Notes: generated by a model not told the origin, from the sequence alone. A stretch of 64,000 nt of DNA from CAMDHY01 sp046156265 (GCF_046156265.1 NZ_JAWDIR010000043.1:186001-250000); one strand, 5' to 3'. Shown: positions 42,212 through 51,827, counted from the stretch's first letter. Translations and numbers: made by a program.

Positions 42212-42694
42212 TCAGAGCGCGGCGAGGACCGCCGCGGCGCCGGAGACGCTGACGCCCGGGGCCTCCTCGATGTTGAGGACATCGACGACGCCGTCCTTCA
42301 CCACCATGGCGTAGCGCTTCGAGCGCAGGCCCATGCCGAAGCCCGAGGCGTCCATCACGAGGTCGACCTTGCGGGCGAAGTCGCCGCTGCCGTCGGCGAG
42401 GAAGACGATCTTGCCGTCGCCGCCGGTGGCCTTCGCCCAGGCGTCCATGACGAAGACGTCGTTGACGGAGACGACGGCGATCTCGTCGACGCCCTTCGCC
42501 TTGATGGCGTCGACGTTCTCCAGGAAGCCCGGCAGGTGGTTGCGGTGGCAGGTGGGGGTGAAGGCGCCGGGGACGGCGAACAGCACCACCGTCTTGCCGG
42601 AGAACAGCGCGTCCGTGCTGACCTCCTTCGGGCCCTCGGCAGTCATCGTCTTGAAGGTGGCTTCGGGAAGCTTCTCACCGACCTGGATCGTCAT
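42212..42694 (-). CDS. Peroxiredoxin of the PRX5 (atypical) group
   Basis: A 160-residue thiol peroxidase. The peroxidatic cysteine is Cys49 in PGAFTPTCHRNHLPGF; the usual Ser after it in this motif is His here, which is common in the group. VSVNDVFVMDAWAK and FGMGLRSKRYAMVV complete the PRX5 pattern. It removes hydrogen peroxide or lipid peroxides, with glutathione or glutaredoxin as probable reductant. The ATG at 42694 is preferred; the upstream extension is arginine-rich. It converges on the oxidase operon. Confidence 0.92.
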   Translation of the reverse strand: MTIQVGEKLPEATFKTMTAEGPKEVSTDALFSGKTVVLFAVPGAFTPTCHRNHLPGFLENVDAIKAKGVDEIAVVSVNDVFVMDAWAKATGGDGKIVFLADGSGDFARKVDLVMDASGFGMGLRSKRYAMVVKDGVVDVLNIEEAPGVSVSGAAAVLAAL

Positions 42695-42833
42695 CGCCCC
42701 GTCTCCTCGTGATGTGGGATCGCGCCGGCGCGGCCGGCCCGCGATATCGAACGGCGCGCTGCCGCCGAGCCTCGCCGGCAGCGCCTGTCGTCGGCGCACA
42801 GATAGGCCATCGCCGGGAGAGCGTCGAGCGCGC

Positions 42834-43658
42834 TCAGTCGAGCTTCACGACCCGCTCGACCGCCCGGTCGCCGGCGACGAGGGTGAAGCGGACGCGGCCC
42901 TTCGCGGGACCGTGCGGGTCGAGGGCGACGCGCCACTGCGGGTGGGCGGGGTCGGTGGTCTCGACGCGCACCGGCAGGCGCGGGAAGGCCTCGCCGGGAC
43001 CTTCCGCGAAGAGGTCCGCCTCGGTGCCGCCTTCGGGGACGGCTGCGGTGACGAGGAGGACGTGCGGGTCGTCGGTGCGGACCACGGTGACGTCGAAGCC
43101 ATCGGCCGGTGCGGCCGGCACCTGCACCATCGCGGCGGCGAAGAGGGCGGCGGCGGCGGGGTCGGCGCGGGTCGCCTGCGACACCATCAGCCGCGCCGTT
43201 GCCGACGCCGGCACGCAGAGTTCCTTGCAGGCGCCGTAGAGGATGCGGGCGTCGACCATCACCGGCAGCGCCGGGTCCTCGGGCTTCAGGTGGACGGGCA
43301 GTACCACCGAGCCGCCGTAGCCGATCGAGGTCGAGCCGCCGTCGATGAAGCGACGGGGGGCGGGGAAGTCGATCGTCGCGCCGGCAAGGTTGCTCGAACC
43401 GGAAAGGTCGATCTCCGGCGGCAGTCCGGCGTCGCCGGGGTGGCGCCAGTAGGTCTTCCAGCCGTCCTCGAGGGCGATCTCGATGCCCATCGACAGGGTG
43501 CCGTCGGCCGCCGGCGGGCCGCCGGGGGCGATCAGCCGCAGCTTCGCCCCGGTCGCCTCGCTCCACGGCGAGGTGGCGGCGAGGCCGTCGGCGACGGCGG
43601 TGGCGGCGAGGCCGAGCGCCAGCAGGAGGCGCAGGGCGAACGAGGGCACGGTCGGCAT
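42834..43658 (-). CDS. DsbD N-terminal (alpha) domain-like exported protein
   Basis: A 274-residue protein with a signal peptide (residues 1-28, LRLLLALGLAATAVADGLAA) followed by a periplasmic immunoglobulin-like domain. ALEDGWKTYWRHPGDAGLP, IGYGGSVVLPV and the cysteine pair in YGACKELCVPA mark it as the sensor domain of the DsbD/thiol-disulfide reductase family. No membrane electron-transfer domain follows, so it is a free-standing alpha domain that needs a partner. The divergent YqgE gene lies 208 bases away, a neighbour pairing often seen in Hyphomicrobiales. Confidence 0.83.
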   Translation of the reverse strand: MPTVPSFALRLLLALGLAATAVADGLAATSPWSEATGAKLRLIAPGGPPAADGTLSMGIEIALEDGWKTYWRHPGDAGLPPEIDLSGSSNLAGATIDFPAPRRFIDGGSTSIGYGGSVVLPVHLKPEDPALPVMVDARILYGACKELCVPASATARLMVSQATRADPAAAALFAAAMVQVPAAPADGFDVTVVRTDDPHVLLVTAAVPEGGTEADLFAEGPGEAFPRLPVRVETTDPAHPQWRVALDPHGPAKGRVRFTLVAGDRAVERVVKLD

Positions 43659-43866
43659 GGTGTCGGCGACCTCTGGACGGGGGGATGGTCCGGCGACAGC
43701 CTAGTCGGCTGCGCGGGCTGCGGTACAGCCCCACGGCATGAGGGCCATCGCCGCGGTCAGGTGCGGCGCCGCGCCGGCGCGATTCCCGGCCGGCGTTCTC
43801 GACGACCCGCCGGCTTGGGCATACACTCGCACGTGGCGGGGAGCTGAGCAGGGCGGAGGCGACGGC

Positions 43867-44460
43867 TTGAGCTCGACGGCGCGGAGCTTTCTAGACGGGC
43901 AGATCCTGATCGCGATGCCCTGGATGTCCGACGAGCGGTTTGCGCGCTCGCTGATCTACCTGTGCGCTCACTCTGCCGATGGCGCCATGGGCATCGTCCT
44001 CAACCAGCTGGTCAGCCACGTCTCGTTCCCCGAGCTGCTGGTGCAGCTCGACGTCATCCCGGCGAGCCAGCAGATCCGGCTGCCGTCGCCGGCGCGGGCG
44101 ATGAAGGTGCATCGCGGCGGGCCGGTGGAGACCGGGCGCGGCTTCGTGCTGCACTCGGCCGACTTCTACATCGAGAACTCCACCCTGCCGATCGACGAGG
44201 GCATCTGCCTGACGGCGACCCTCGAGATCCTGCAGGCGATCGCCAAGGGGACCGGGCCGGCGCAGGCGCTGCTCGCGCTGGGCTATGCCGGCTGGGCGCC
44301 GGGGCAGCTCGAGAACGAGATCCAGCACAATGGCTGGCTGACCGTGCCGGCCGACGAGGAGCTGATCTTCGGACCGGAGCTCGAGCAGAAATACGACCGC
44401 GCCTTCCAGAAGCTCGGTGTCCATCCCGGCTGGCTGTCGCCGGACGTCGGGCACGCCTGA
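43867..44460 (+). CDS. YqgE/AlgH family protein
   Basis: A 197-residue cytoplasmic protein of the YqgE (AlgH/UPF0301) family. Signatures are LDGQILIAMPWMSDERFARS, GAMGIVLNQLV, HRGGPVETGRGFVLHS and GYAGWAPGQLENEI. Biochemical function is not settled; some members influence alginate or stress gene expression. The TTG start at 43867 is set by a GGAGG ribosome site seven bases upstream; a longer frame from 43738 overlaps the presumed promoter. It is followed by a 149-base gap before threonine synthase. Confidence 0.92.
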   Translation: MSSTARSFLDGQILIAMPWMSDERFARSLIYLCAHSADGAMGIVLNQLVSHVSFPELLVQLDVIPASQQIRLPSPARAMKVHRGGPVETGRGFVLHSADFYIENSTLPIDEGICLTATLEILQAIAKGTGPAQALLALGYAGWAPGQLENEIQHNGWLTVPADEELIFGPELEQKYDRAFQKLGVHPGWLSPDVGHA

Positions 44461-44609
44461 TCACCGATCCGTGGCTGCGACGGAGCGTGCCCGCTGCCGG
44501 CGGCCGTACCGTTCTTGCCGCCCTTCGGGGCGATCGATAGGATCGCCGCCGGTTTCAGCGGCCGCGTCAGCGCGGACAACGGCTGCGAATACGGGAGGAA
44601 GCGCCGGCT

Positions 44610-46016
44610 TTGCGTTATGTCAGCACCCGCGGGAGGGCGCCCGCGCTCGGCTTCGTCGACGTCCTGCTCGCCGGGCTCGCCCGCGACGGTGGCCTCTACG
44701 TGCCTGAGACGTGGCCCCGCATCGAAGCGCACGAGATCGCCGCGCTCGCCGGCCGCCCCTATCACGAGGTCGCCTTCGACATCATCCGCCGCTTCACCGG
44801 TGGTGAAATCACCGATTCCGATCTCAGTGCGATGACCGAAGCGGCCTACGAAGGCTTCGGCCATCCCGCGGTCACGCCGATCACGCAACTCGCCCCCGGC
44901 CACTTCCTCTGCGAGCTCCACCACGGCCCGACGCTCGCCTTCAAGGACGTGGCGATGCAGCTCATCGCCCGCCTGATGGACCACGCGCTGGCGGCGCGCG
45001 GGGCGCGGGCGACGATCGTCGGCGCCACCTCCGGCGACACCGGTGCGGCGGCGATCGAGGCGTTCCGCGGGCGGCAGGCGGTGGACGTGGTGATCCTGTT
45101 CCCGGACGGCCGCGTCTCCCCGGTACAGCGCCGGCAGATGACGACGGCGGCGGACGACAACGTCCATGCGCTCGCCGTCGCCGGCACCTTCGACGACTGC
45201 CAGTCGATCGTGAAGGCGCTGTTCAACGACCACCGCTTCCGTGACAGGGTCGCGCTCGCCGGCATCAACTCGATCAACTGGGCGCGCATCGTCGCGCAGG
45301 TGGTTTACTACTTCGTCGCCGCGGTGGCGCTCGGTTCGCCGCATCGCAAGGTCTCGTTCGCGGTGCCGACCGGCAACTTCGGCGACGTCTTCGCCGGCTG
45401 GGTGGCGCAGAAGATGGGCCTGCCGGTTGAGACGCTGGCGGTGGCGACCAACGTCAACGACATCCTGGTGCGGACGCTGGAGACCGGCCGCTACGAGGTG
45501 CGCGGCGTGACGGCGACTCAGTCGCCCTCGATGGACATCCAGGTGTCGTCCAATTTCGAACGGCTGCTGTTCGAGGCGACCGGCCGTGATGCCGAGGCGG
45601 TGGCGCGGATGATGGAGGGGCTCGGCCAGAGTGGCGCCTTCACCGTGCCGCCCGGCGCGCTCGCCGAGATTCGTGGCCTGTTCGTCGCCGGCCGCACCGA
45701 CGAGGCGGCGACGGCGGCGACGATCGCCGACGTGCACGCGCGCTGCGGCCTGCTGCTCGACCCCCACACGGCAGTGGCGGTGGCAGTTGCGGAGGATCAC
45801 ATTCGCGACGGCGTGCCGATGGTGACGCTGGCGACGGCGCACCCGGCGAAGTTCCCCGATGCGGTGGAGGCGGCGACGGGTCTCCGGCCGGCCTTGCCGG
45901 AGCGGCTCGCCGATCTGATGGACAGGCCCGAGCGCGTGACGACGGTCGCGGCGGACGTCGGCGCGGTCGCCGCGCTCGTCGCCGCCCGCTCGCGCGCCGT
46001 GGCGGCGGAGGCGTAA
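44610..46016 (+). CDS. thrC: Threonine synthase
   Basis: A 468-residue pyridoxal-phosphate enzyme that converts O-phosphohomoserine to threonine. The N-terminus MRYVSTRG (TTG start) and DGGLYVPE are typical of the longer proteobacterial form. The lysine binding PLP is Lys112 in TLAFKDVAMQ, and VGATSGDTGAAAIEAF and SVPTGNFGDV-like FAVPTGNFGDV are the phosphate-binding motifs. A GGGAGGA site lies 11 bases upstream. The partner homoserine kinase gene (thrB) is about 7 kb downstream on the other strand rather than adjacent. Confidence 0.95.
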   Translation: MRYVSTRGRAPALGFVDVLLAGLARDGGLYVPETWPRIEAHEIAALAGRPYHEVAFDIIRRFTGGEITDSDLSAMTEAAYEGFGHPAVTPITQLAPGHFLCELHHGPTLAFKDVAMQLIARLMDHALAARGARATIVGATSGDTGAAAIEAFRGRQAVDVVILFPDGRVSPVQRRQMTTAADDNVHALAVAGTFDDCQSIVKALFNDHRFRDRVALAGINSINWARIVAQVVYYFVAAVALGSPHRKVSFAVPTGNFGDVFAGWVAQKMGLPVETLAVATNVNDILVRTLETGRYEVRGVTATQSPSMDIQVSSNFERLLFEATGRDAEAVARMMEGLGQSGAFTVPPGALAEIRGLFVAGRTDEAATAATIADVHARCGLLLDPHTAVAVAVAEDHIRDGVPMVTLATAHPAKFPDAVEAATGLRPALPERLADLMDRPERVTTVAADVGAVAALVAARSRAVAAEA

Positions 46017-46018
46017 CG

Positions 46019-47299
46019 ATGAGCGTTGAGACCACCCGCCTCGACAACGGGCTCCTCGTCGCCACCGAGTCGATGCCGCACATCGAGAGCGCCGCCATCG
46101 GCGTCTGGGTCGGCGCCGGCTCGCGCTCGGAGCGCGAGGGTGAGCACGGCATCTCGCACCTGCTCGAGCATATGGCCTTCAAGGGCACGAAGCGCCGGAC
46201 GGCGCGCCAGATCGCCGAGGAGATCGAGGCGGTCGGCGGCGAGCTCAACGCCGCCACCAGCGTCGAGAACACCTACTACTACGCCCGCGTGCTCGGCGAC
46301 GACGTGGCGCTCGCCGCCGACATCCTCGGCGACATCCTGCTCGAATCGGAGTTCGACCCGGAGGAGCTGAAGCGCGAGCAACACGTCATCGTGCAGGAGA
46401 TCGGCGCCGCCGACGACACGCCGGACGACAAGGTCTTCGACCTGTTCCAGGGCGCGGCGTGGCCCGAGCAGCCGATCGGCAAGCCCATCCTCGGAACCGT
46501 GGACACGGTGCGCGGCTTCGGTGCGCCGGCGCTGCGCGCCTATCTCGGCAGCCACTACCGGGCGCCGCAGATGGTGCTGTCGGCGGCAGGCGCCCTCGAC
46601 CACGCGACCGTGGTGGCGCTGGCAGAGGAGAAGCTCGCCGCACTGCCGACCTCGGGGGGACCCGACGACCCGCCGGCGCGCTATTTCGGCGGCGAGCGCC
46701 GCGAGGAGCGCGACCTGCAGGAGACGCAGATCGTGCTCGGCTTCGAGGGCCGGCGCTATGGCTCCGACGACTACTACGCCGCGCAGCTGCTCGCCTCGGT
46801 GCTCGGCGGCGGCATGTCCTCGCGGCTGTTCCAGGAGATCCGCGAAAGCCGCGGCCTCTGCTACTCGATCTACGCCTTCCACTGGGGCTTCACCGATACC
46901 GGCCTGATGGGCGTCCACGTCGCTACTGGCGAGGGCGACGTGCCCGAGCTCGTCGACGTGCTGACAGCCGAGCTCGCCAAGGCGGCCGGCGCCATCACCG
47001 ACGCGGAGGTGGACCGGTCCCGGGCGCAGATGCGCGCCGGGCTGCTGATGTCGCGCGAGAGCGCCGCCTCGCGGGCGAGCCAGATGGCTCGTCAGATCCT
47101 CGTCTACGGCCGGCCGCTGACGATGCAGGAGATCCTGTCGCGCATCGACGCCGTCGCGGTCGCCGACGTGCGGCGGGTCGCCGAGGAGCTGATCCGCGGC
47201 ACGCCGCCGACGCTCGCCGCGATCGGTCCGCTCGATGGGCTCGAAGGGCTCAGCGACATCGCCGGCCGGCTCGGCACCGGCGTCGCGGCGCTCGCCTGA
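46019..47299 (+). CDS. M16 family zinc metallopeptidase
   Basis: A 426-residue peptidase of the M16B/processing-peptidase group. The inverted zinc motif HLLEH is at residues 47-51 (His47, Glu50, His51), and a further Glu lies about 75 residues later in LKREQHVIVQEI. The two-domain layout and the glycine-rich YYAAQLLASVLGGGMSSRLF stretch are standard. Rhizobial homologues sit between thrC and a GNAT gene, as here; the start is only three bases after thrC. It probably degrades short peptides in the cytoplasm or periplasm; no signal peptide is visible. Confidence 0.92.
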   Translation: MSVETTRLDNGLLVATESMPHIESAAIGVWVGAGSRSEREGEHGISHLLEHMAFKGTKRRTARQIAEEIEAVGGELNAATSVENTYYYARVLGDDVALAADILGDILLESEFDPEELKREQHVIVQEIGAADDTPDDKVFDLFQGAAWPEQPIGKPILGTVDTVRGFGAPALRAYLGSHYRAPQMVLSAAGALDHATVVALAEEKLAALPTSGGPDDPPARYFGGERREERDLQETQIVLGFEGRRYGSDDYYAAQLLASVLGGGMSSRLFQEIRESRGLCYSIYAFHWGFTDTGLMGVHVATGEGDVPELVDVLTAELAKAAGAITDAEVDRSRAQMRAGLLMSRESAASRASQMARQILVYGRPLTMQEILSRIDAVAVADVRRVAEELIRGTPPTLAAIGPLDGLEGLSDIAGRLGTGVAALA

Positions 47300-47316
47300 A
47301 CGGACGGGGAGCGGCG

Positions 47317-47967
47317 ATGTTCCTGCGCGGCGTCGCTCTCAGGGAAACGGGGCCGGTGATCCGGGGCGCCGGCATCCACATGCGGACGCCAACGATGGCC
47401 GATTATCCGGCCTGGGCGGCGCTGCGCGAGGAGAGCCGGACCTTCCTCGCCCCGTGGGAGCCGAGCTGGGCGGCCGACGAACTGACCCGCGCCGCCTTCC
47501 GCCGCCGGCTGAAGCGCTACGCCCGCGATATCCGCGACGACGTCGGCTACCCGTTCCTGGTGTTCCGCGAGGCGGACGGGGCGCTGCTCGGCGGGCTGAC
47601 GCTCGCCTATGTGCGCCGCGGCGTCACCCAATCGTGTTCGCTCGGCTACTGGATGGGCGCACAGCACGCTGGCCGGGGGATCATGACGGCAGCGGTGAAG
47701 GCGGTGCTGCCGTTCGCCTTCGGCACGCTGCGCCTGCACCGGGTGGAGGCGGCGTGCCTGCCCTCCAACGCCGCCTCGATCCGCCTCCTCGAAAAGGTCG
47801 GATTCCGGCGTGAGGGCTATGCGCGCCGCTATCTCTGCATCAATGGCGACTGGCGGGACCACCTCCTCTTCGCGCTCGTTTCCGACGATGTGCGGGAGGG
47901 ACTGCCCGCCCCCCTGGCCGCCGACGCGGGCTGGCCCGTGCTTGTGGAGGCGGGCTCCAGCCGGTAG
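47317..47967 (+). CDS. GNAT family N-acetyltransferase (RimJ/RimL-like)
   Basis: A 216-residue acetyltransferase. The acetyl-CoA binding core reads LGYWMGAQHAGRGIMTAAVKAV, spread over residues about 110-131, and the C-terminal LPSNAASIRLLEKVGFRREGYARRYL is typical of the RimJ/RimL branch that acetylates protein N-termini or small amines. The ATG at 47317 follows a GGGGA ribosome site, 17 bases after the peptidase stop; a longer frame upstream is a shadow of the peptidase gene. Order thrC-M16-GNAT is common in Hyphomicrobiales. Confidence 0.9.
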   Translation: MFLRGVALRETGPVIRGAGIHMRTPTMADYPAWAALREESRTFLAPWEPSWAADELTRAAFRRRLKRYARDIRDDVGYPFLVFREADGALLGGLTLAYVRRGVTQSCSLGYWMGAQHAGRGIMTAAVKAVLPFAFGTLRLHRVEAACLPSNAASIRLLEKVGFRREGYARRYLCINGDWRDHLLFALVSDDVREGLPAPLAADAGWPVLVEAGSSR

Positions 47968-47999
47968 GTAGCGTCGACGTCCCTCCTGGAGGCCAGCTC

Positions 48000-50879
48000 T
48001 TGTCCGTCCTGAACCGGTTCGTCGCCCTGCTCGTGCTGGCGATGGCCACGCTCTGCAGCCAGGCCGCATCCGCCGCCGAGGCGGTGCCGGTGCCGGGCGA
48101 CGTGCGGGCGATCGACCTGACGCGCAGCCTCGACTACTACCGGAACCTCCAGGATCGCGTCGCTGTCTCCACCGCACCGGGGCCGGACGGCATCGTCCGC
48201 CGCATCGAGGTCCGCTCGATCGACGGCACGCCCGCCTACTGGGGTGTGGTGGCGCTCTCCAATCCCGGCGACGAGCAGATCGACCGGTTGCTGGTGTCGC
48301 CGTTCTACCGGCTGTCGCGGTCGAAGCTGATCTGGCCGGACCTCGGGTCGAGCCGCATCGTGGCGGTGACGCCGAGCCAGGGCATCGCGCCGGAACGCCT
48401 GCCGAGCCGTGATGCCGACGTCTTCCGCATCACCCTCGATCCGGGCGCCGTCGTTACCTACGTGATGGAGCTGCGAGCCCCCAGGCTGCCGCAGCTGACG
48501 CTGTGGGAACCGGACGCCTACCGCAACAGCGTCAACGCCTACACCCTCTACAAGGGCATTGTGCTCGGCATCGCCGGCCTGCTCGCGGTGTTCCTGACCA
48601 TCGTCTTCGTGGTGAAAGGGACGGTGCTGTTTCCCGCCACCGCCGCGCTCGCCTGGGCGGTGCTCGCCTTCATCATGATCGATTTCTACTTCCTCGATGA
48701 CGTCCTGCAGATCAACGTCTCGGAAGACAGGTTCTACAGAGCTGCATCGGAGGTGATGCTCGCCGTCACGATGCTGGTGTTCCTCTACGCCTACCTCAAT
48801 CTCGGGCGATGGCACGTCAGATACAGCCACGCCCTGATCGGCCTCATCATCCTGCTCGCGGCGCTGCTGGCGGTGGCCTTCGCCGAGCCACGCGTCGCCG
48901 CCGGCATTGCCCGCGCTTCGCTCGCGGTGATCGGCGGCATCGGCCTGATCCTGATCGGCGTGCTGGCGGTGAAGGGCTCCGACCGCGCGGTAATGCTCAT
49001 CCCGACGTGGGCGCTGTTCGTCGCCTGGCTCGTCGGGGCGGGGCAGGCGATCACCGGCGGTATCGTCAACGACATCGTCCAGCCGGCGCTGTCCGGCGGC
49101 CTCGTGCTGATCGTGCTCCTGATCGGCTTCACCGTGCTGCAGCACGCCTTCGCCGGCGGCTCGGTGATTCAGGGACCGGTGAGCGACGTCGAGCGGGCGG
49201 CGCTGGCGCTGACCGGTTCGGGCGACCCGATCTGGGATTGGGACATCGACCGCGACCGCATCCACACGAGCCGCTCGATCGAGCGGCAGCTCGGGCTCGA
49301 CGCTGGCAAGCTGCAGGGCTCGGCGGTGAACTGGCTCGAGGTGCTGCACCCGCAGGACGGCGACCGCTTCCGCCTGTTGCTCGATGCCGTCGTCGAGCAG
49401 CGCCGCGGCCGGCTGTCGGAGGTGTTCCGATTGCGGGCGGCGGACGGGCATTTCCGCTGGTTCCACCTGCGGGCACGGCCGATCGTCGGCGCCGACGGCT
49501 CGGTGGTGCGCTGCATCGGCACGCTGCTCGACGTCACCGACATCAAGGGCGTCGAGGAGCGGCTGCTGCACGATGCCATCCACGACAACCTCACCGGCCT
49601 GCCGAACCGCGAGCTCGCCGTCGACCGGCTGGAGATCGCGCTCAACCGCGCCCGTCACGAGGCGGCGGCGCGGCCGATCGTGGTGGCGCTCGGCATCGAC
49701 AACTTCCACATGGTCAACGAGGCGCACGGGCCCTCGATCGGCGACTCGGCGCTGCTGACGGTGGCGCGCCGCCTGCAGCGGCTGATGAAGCCGCTCGACA
49801 CGCTCGCGCGCGTCGGCGGCGACACGTTTGCGATCGTCGTCCTCTCCGAGCGCGACCCGGCCCGGGTCGCCGCGCTCGCCGACGAGATCCGCCGCCAGGT
49901 GCGCACCGCCATCGCCTTCGGCGACCACGAAATCTCGCTCACCGTGTCGATCGGCATCGCCTCGGCGGAGCCGGGCTCGCGCTCGGCGGCGGAGCTGCTA
50001 TCGGACGCCGAACTGGCGATGGTGCACGCCAAGCGCCTCGGCGGCGACCGCTCGGCGACGTTCACGCCGGTGCTGCGGCGGCTCGCCGGCGAACTCGCCT
50101 CCCTCGAGACCGACCTCGGGCGGGCGATCGCCGAGAACGAGATCCGCATCGAGTGCATCCCGGTCCACAGCCTGAAGGACCGGACGATCGCCGGCTTCGA
50201 GCTGCTCGCCCGCTGGGACCATCCGCGGCGCGGCCGCATCGATCCGCAGGCGACGATGCACCTCGCCGAGCGCGGCGGGCTGATCAACGAGCTGACGCTG
50301 TTCGCGATCGAGCGCTCGGCGAAGCTCCTGTCGGAGTGGCAGGAGCTGTCGCCGCGCGACAAGCCGCTGTTCGGCTGGATCAACCTGCCGGCCGTCGGCG
50401 TGATGAACAACGAGCTCATCGCCGACGTGAAGGCGGCGCTGGCGCGCACCGAGCTTGCGCCGGGAACGCTCTTGATCGGCGTGACGGAAGGGGCGGTGAC
50501 CGAGAACCCGGAGCTGTCGGCGATGGTGCAGCGCCGCCTGCACGAGCTCGGCGCCGGCCTCGCCCTCGACGAGATCGGGGCCGAGTGGTCGGCCGTCGGC
50601 GTGCTGAGCGGGCTCGCCGCCGACGCGGTGCGGATCCGGCCGGCGCGCTTCCGCGCCACCGAGACCGCCACCAAGGCGACGATGCTGAAGACCGTGGTGG
50701 CGTTGTCGCACGGTCTCGGCGCGCGGGTGCTGGCGAGCGGGCTCGAGGCGGAGACCGATGCCGCCGAGGCGGCGGAGGCCGCCTGCGACTACGGCCAGGG
50801 CCGGCACTTCGGCGTCGCCGTCAATGTCGATGCCGTGCGCCGGCTGCTCGGGCGGCCGCTGCAGAAGACCGGGACCTGA
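48000..50879 (+). CDS. Membrane GGDEF-EAL protein with PAS domain, degenerate active sites
   Basis: A 959-residue signalling protein. A signal peptide (1-25) precedes a periplasmic region (about 26-175) and some seven membrane helices (about 180-370, 7TM-DISM-like). Then come a PAS domain (about 400-515, IWDWDIDRDRIHTSRS), a GGDEF domain (525-690) and an EAL domain (700-955). The GGDEF site reads VGGDTF and the metal Asp is lost (GIDNF for DxDxF), so it should not make cyclic di-GMP. The EAL domain has ELL, VTEG, LDEIG and RIRP where active enzymes have EAL, ITES, DDFG and KID, so hydrolysis is also doubtful. The TTG start has GGAGG seven bases upstream. It may bind cyclic di-GMP or act through proteins. 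Confidence 0.88.
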   Translation: MSVLNRFVALLVLAMATLCSQAASAAEAVPVPGDVRAIDLTRSLDYYRNLQDRVAVSTAPGPDGIVRRIEVRSIDGTPAYWGVVALSNPGDEQIDRLLVSPFYRLSRSKLIWPDLGSSRIVAVTPSQGIAPERLPSRDADVFRITLDPGAVVTYVMELRAPRLPQLTLWEPDAYRNSVNAYTLYKGIVLGIAGLLAVFLTIVFVVKGTVLFPATAALAWAVLAFIMIDFYFLDDVLQINVSEDRFYRAASEVMLAVTMLVFLYAYLNLGRWHVRYSHALIGLIILLAALLAVAFAEPRVAAGIARASLAVIGGIGLILIGVLAVKGSDRAVMLIPTWALFVAWLVGAGQAITGGIVNDIVQPALSGGLVLIVLLIGFTVLQHAFAGGSVIQGPVSDVERAALALTGSGDPIWDWDIDRDRIHTSRSIERQLGLDAGKLQGSAVNWLEVLHPQDGDRFRLLLDAVVEQRRGRLSEVFRLRAADGHFRWFHLRARPIVGADGSVVRCIGTLLDVTDIKGVEERLLHDAIHDNLTGLPNRELAVDRLEIALNRARHEAAARPIVVALGIDNFHMVNEAHGPSIGDSALLTVARRLQRLMKPLDTLARVGGDTFAIVVLSERDPARVAALADEIRRQVRTAIAFGDHEISLTVSIGIASAEPGSRSAAELLSDAELAMVHAKRLGGDRSATFTPVLRRLAGELASLETDLGRAIAENEIRIECIPVHSLKDRTIAGFELLARWDHPRRGRIDPQATMHLAERGGLINELTLFAIERSAKLLSEWQELSPRDKPLFGWINLPAVGVMNNELIADVKAALARTELAPGTLLIGVTEGAVTENPELSAMVQRRLHELGAGLALDEIGAEWSAVGVLSGLAADAVRIRPARFRATETATKATMLKTVVALSHGLGARVLASGLEAETDAAEAAEAACDYGQGRHFGVAVNVDAVRRLLGRPLQKTGT

Positions 50880-50885
50880 CGGAAA

Positions 50886-50897
50886 CGGCCGCGGCCG
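50886..50897. terminator. Palindrome between convergent genes
   Basis: CGGCCGCGGCCG is a perfect 12-base palindrome in the 21-base gap between the GGDEF-EAL gene and the convergent lipid kinase gene. It could serve as a weak bidirectional terminator. Confidence 0.28.
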
Positions 50898-50900
50898 CTT

Positions 50901-51827
50901 TCAGGGAACCACCACCTCGATCGGGCGGACGGCGCGGGCGATCTCCACCGGAACGGTGCCGAAGGTGTCGCCGTCGATCTGGCACGGCACCGGGCCGTCC
51001 GAGGCGAGCGTGCAGCTGGTGATCTCGCGCATGACCATGCCGCTGCCGGTGCCGAAGCGGCCGGCGAGGAGGGCGAGCCCCATCCGCGCCACCGCCACGG
51101 GATCGTCGCGGGTGATGGCGAAGAGGTAGAGCTCCGGCCGCGAGGGCGAGGCCTGCGGGCAGACAATGAACGGCCCGCCATAGCGCGAGACCTTCAGCAC
51201 CACCGCCATCCGGCAGACGAGGCGCTCGCCGCCGACCGTGACGACGACGTCGGCGGAGCGCGGGGCGAAGGCGCGGCGCAGCGCCGTCCAGGCATAGGCG
51301 ATCCGGCCGCAGCGCCGCTTCATCGTCAGCGGCACTGTGTGGACCACCGCGGCATCGAAGCCGGCCGAGACCATCAGCACGAAGGGGCGGCCGTTGGCGA
51401 GCCCGTAGTAGAGCGGCCGCGTCCGCCGCCGGCCGATGACACCGGCGAGCGCCGTCGCCGCGAACGGCAGGCGCAACTCGTGCGCCAGCACGTTCGCGGT
51501 GCCGAAGGGCACGACGGCGAGTGCCGGCGGCTTCGCGACCTTCTCGAAGCCCGAGATCGCCTCGTTCACCGAGCCGTCGCCGCCGGCGACGACGATCGTT
51601 CCGACCGCCGGGTCGGGACGGCCGCAGATGTCCTCGATCTCGCCGGCGCGACTGGTGAGGTGGACGGTGACGGGGATGCCGCGCCGGGTCAGCTCGGCAG
51701 CGAGCGTGTCGAGCGTCTCGCGGCGGAAGCCACCGGCCGTCGGGTTGGCCAGCACCAGCACGCCCGAGCGGTCCGGGCTCCCCGACGGCACCGAGAGGGA
51801 GCCTTCGAGGTCGGCCGGCGCGGTCAC
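50901..51827 (-). CDS. Diacylglycerol kinase-family lipid kinase (YegS-like)
   Basis: A 308-residue lipid kinase. It has the ATP-binding motif VVAGGDGSVNEAISG and VVPFGTANVLAHELRLP, and a C-terminal beta-domain with SAGFDAAVV and CQIDGDTFGTVPVEI, as in YegS/BmrU proteins. The substrate is a diacylglycerol-like or sphingoid lipid at the membrane face. The GTG start at 51827 overlaps the rnhA stop as GTGA, so it is the last gene of the ispH-thrB-rnhA-kinase run. Whether the lipid relates to the surface glycan cluster is unknown. Confidence 0.88.
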   Translation of the reverse strand: MTAPADLEGSLSVPSGSPDRSGVLVLANPTAGGFRRETLDTLAAELTRRGIPVTVHLTSRAGEIEDICGRPDPAVGTIVVAGGDGSVNEAISGFEKVAKPPALAVVPFGTANVLAHELRLPFAATALAGVIGRRRTRPLYYGLANGRPFVLMVSAGFDAAVVHTVPLTMKRRCGRIAYAWTALRRAFAPRSADVVVTVGGERLVCRMAVVLKVSRYGGPFIVCPQASPSRPELYLFAITRDDPVAVARMGLALLAGRFGTGSGMVMREITSCTLASDGPVPCQIDGDTFGTVPVEIARAVRPIEVVVP

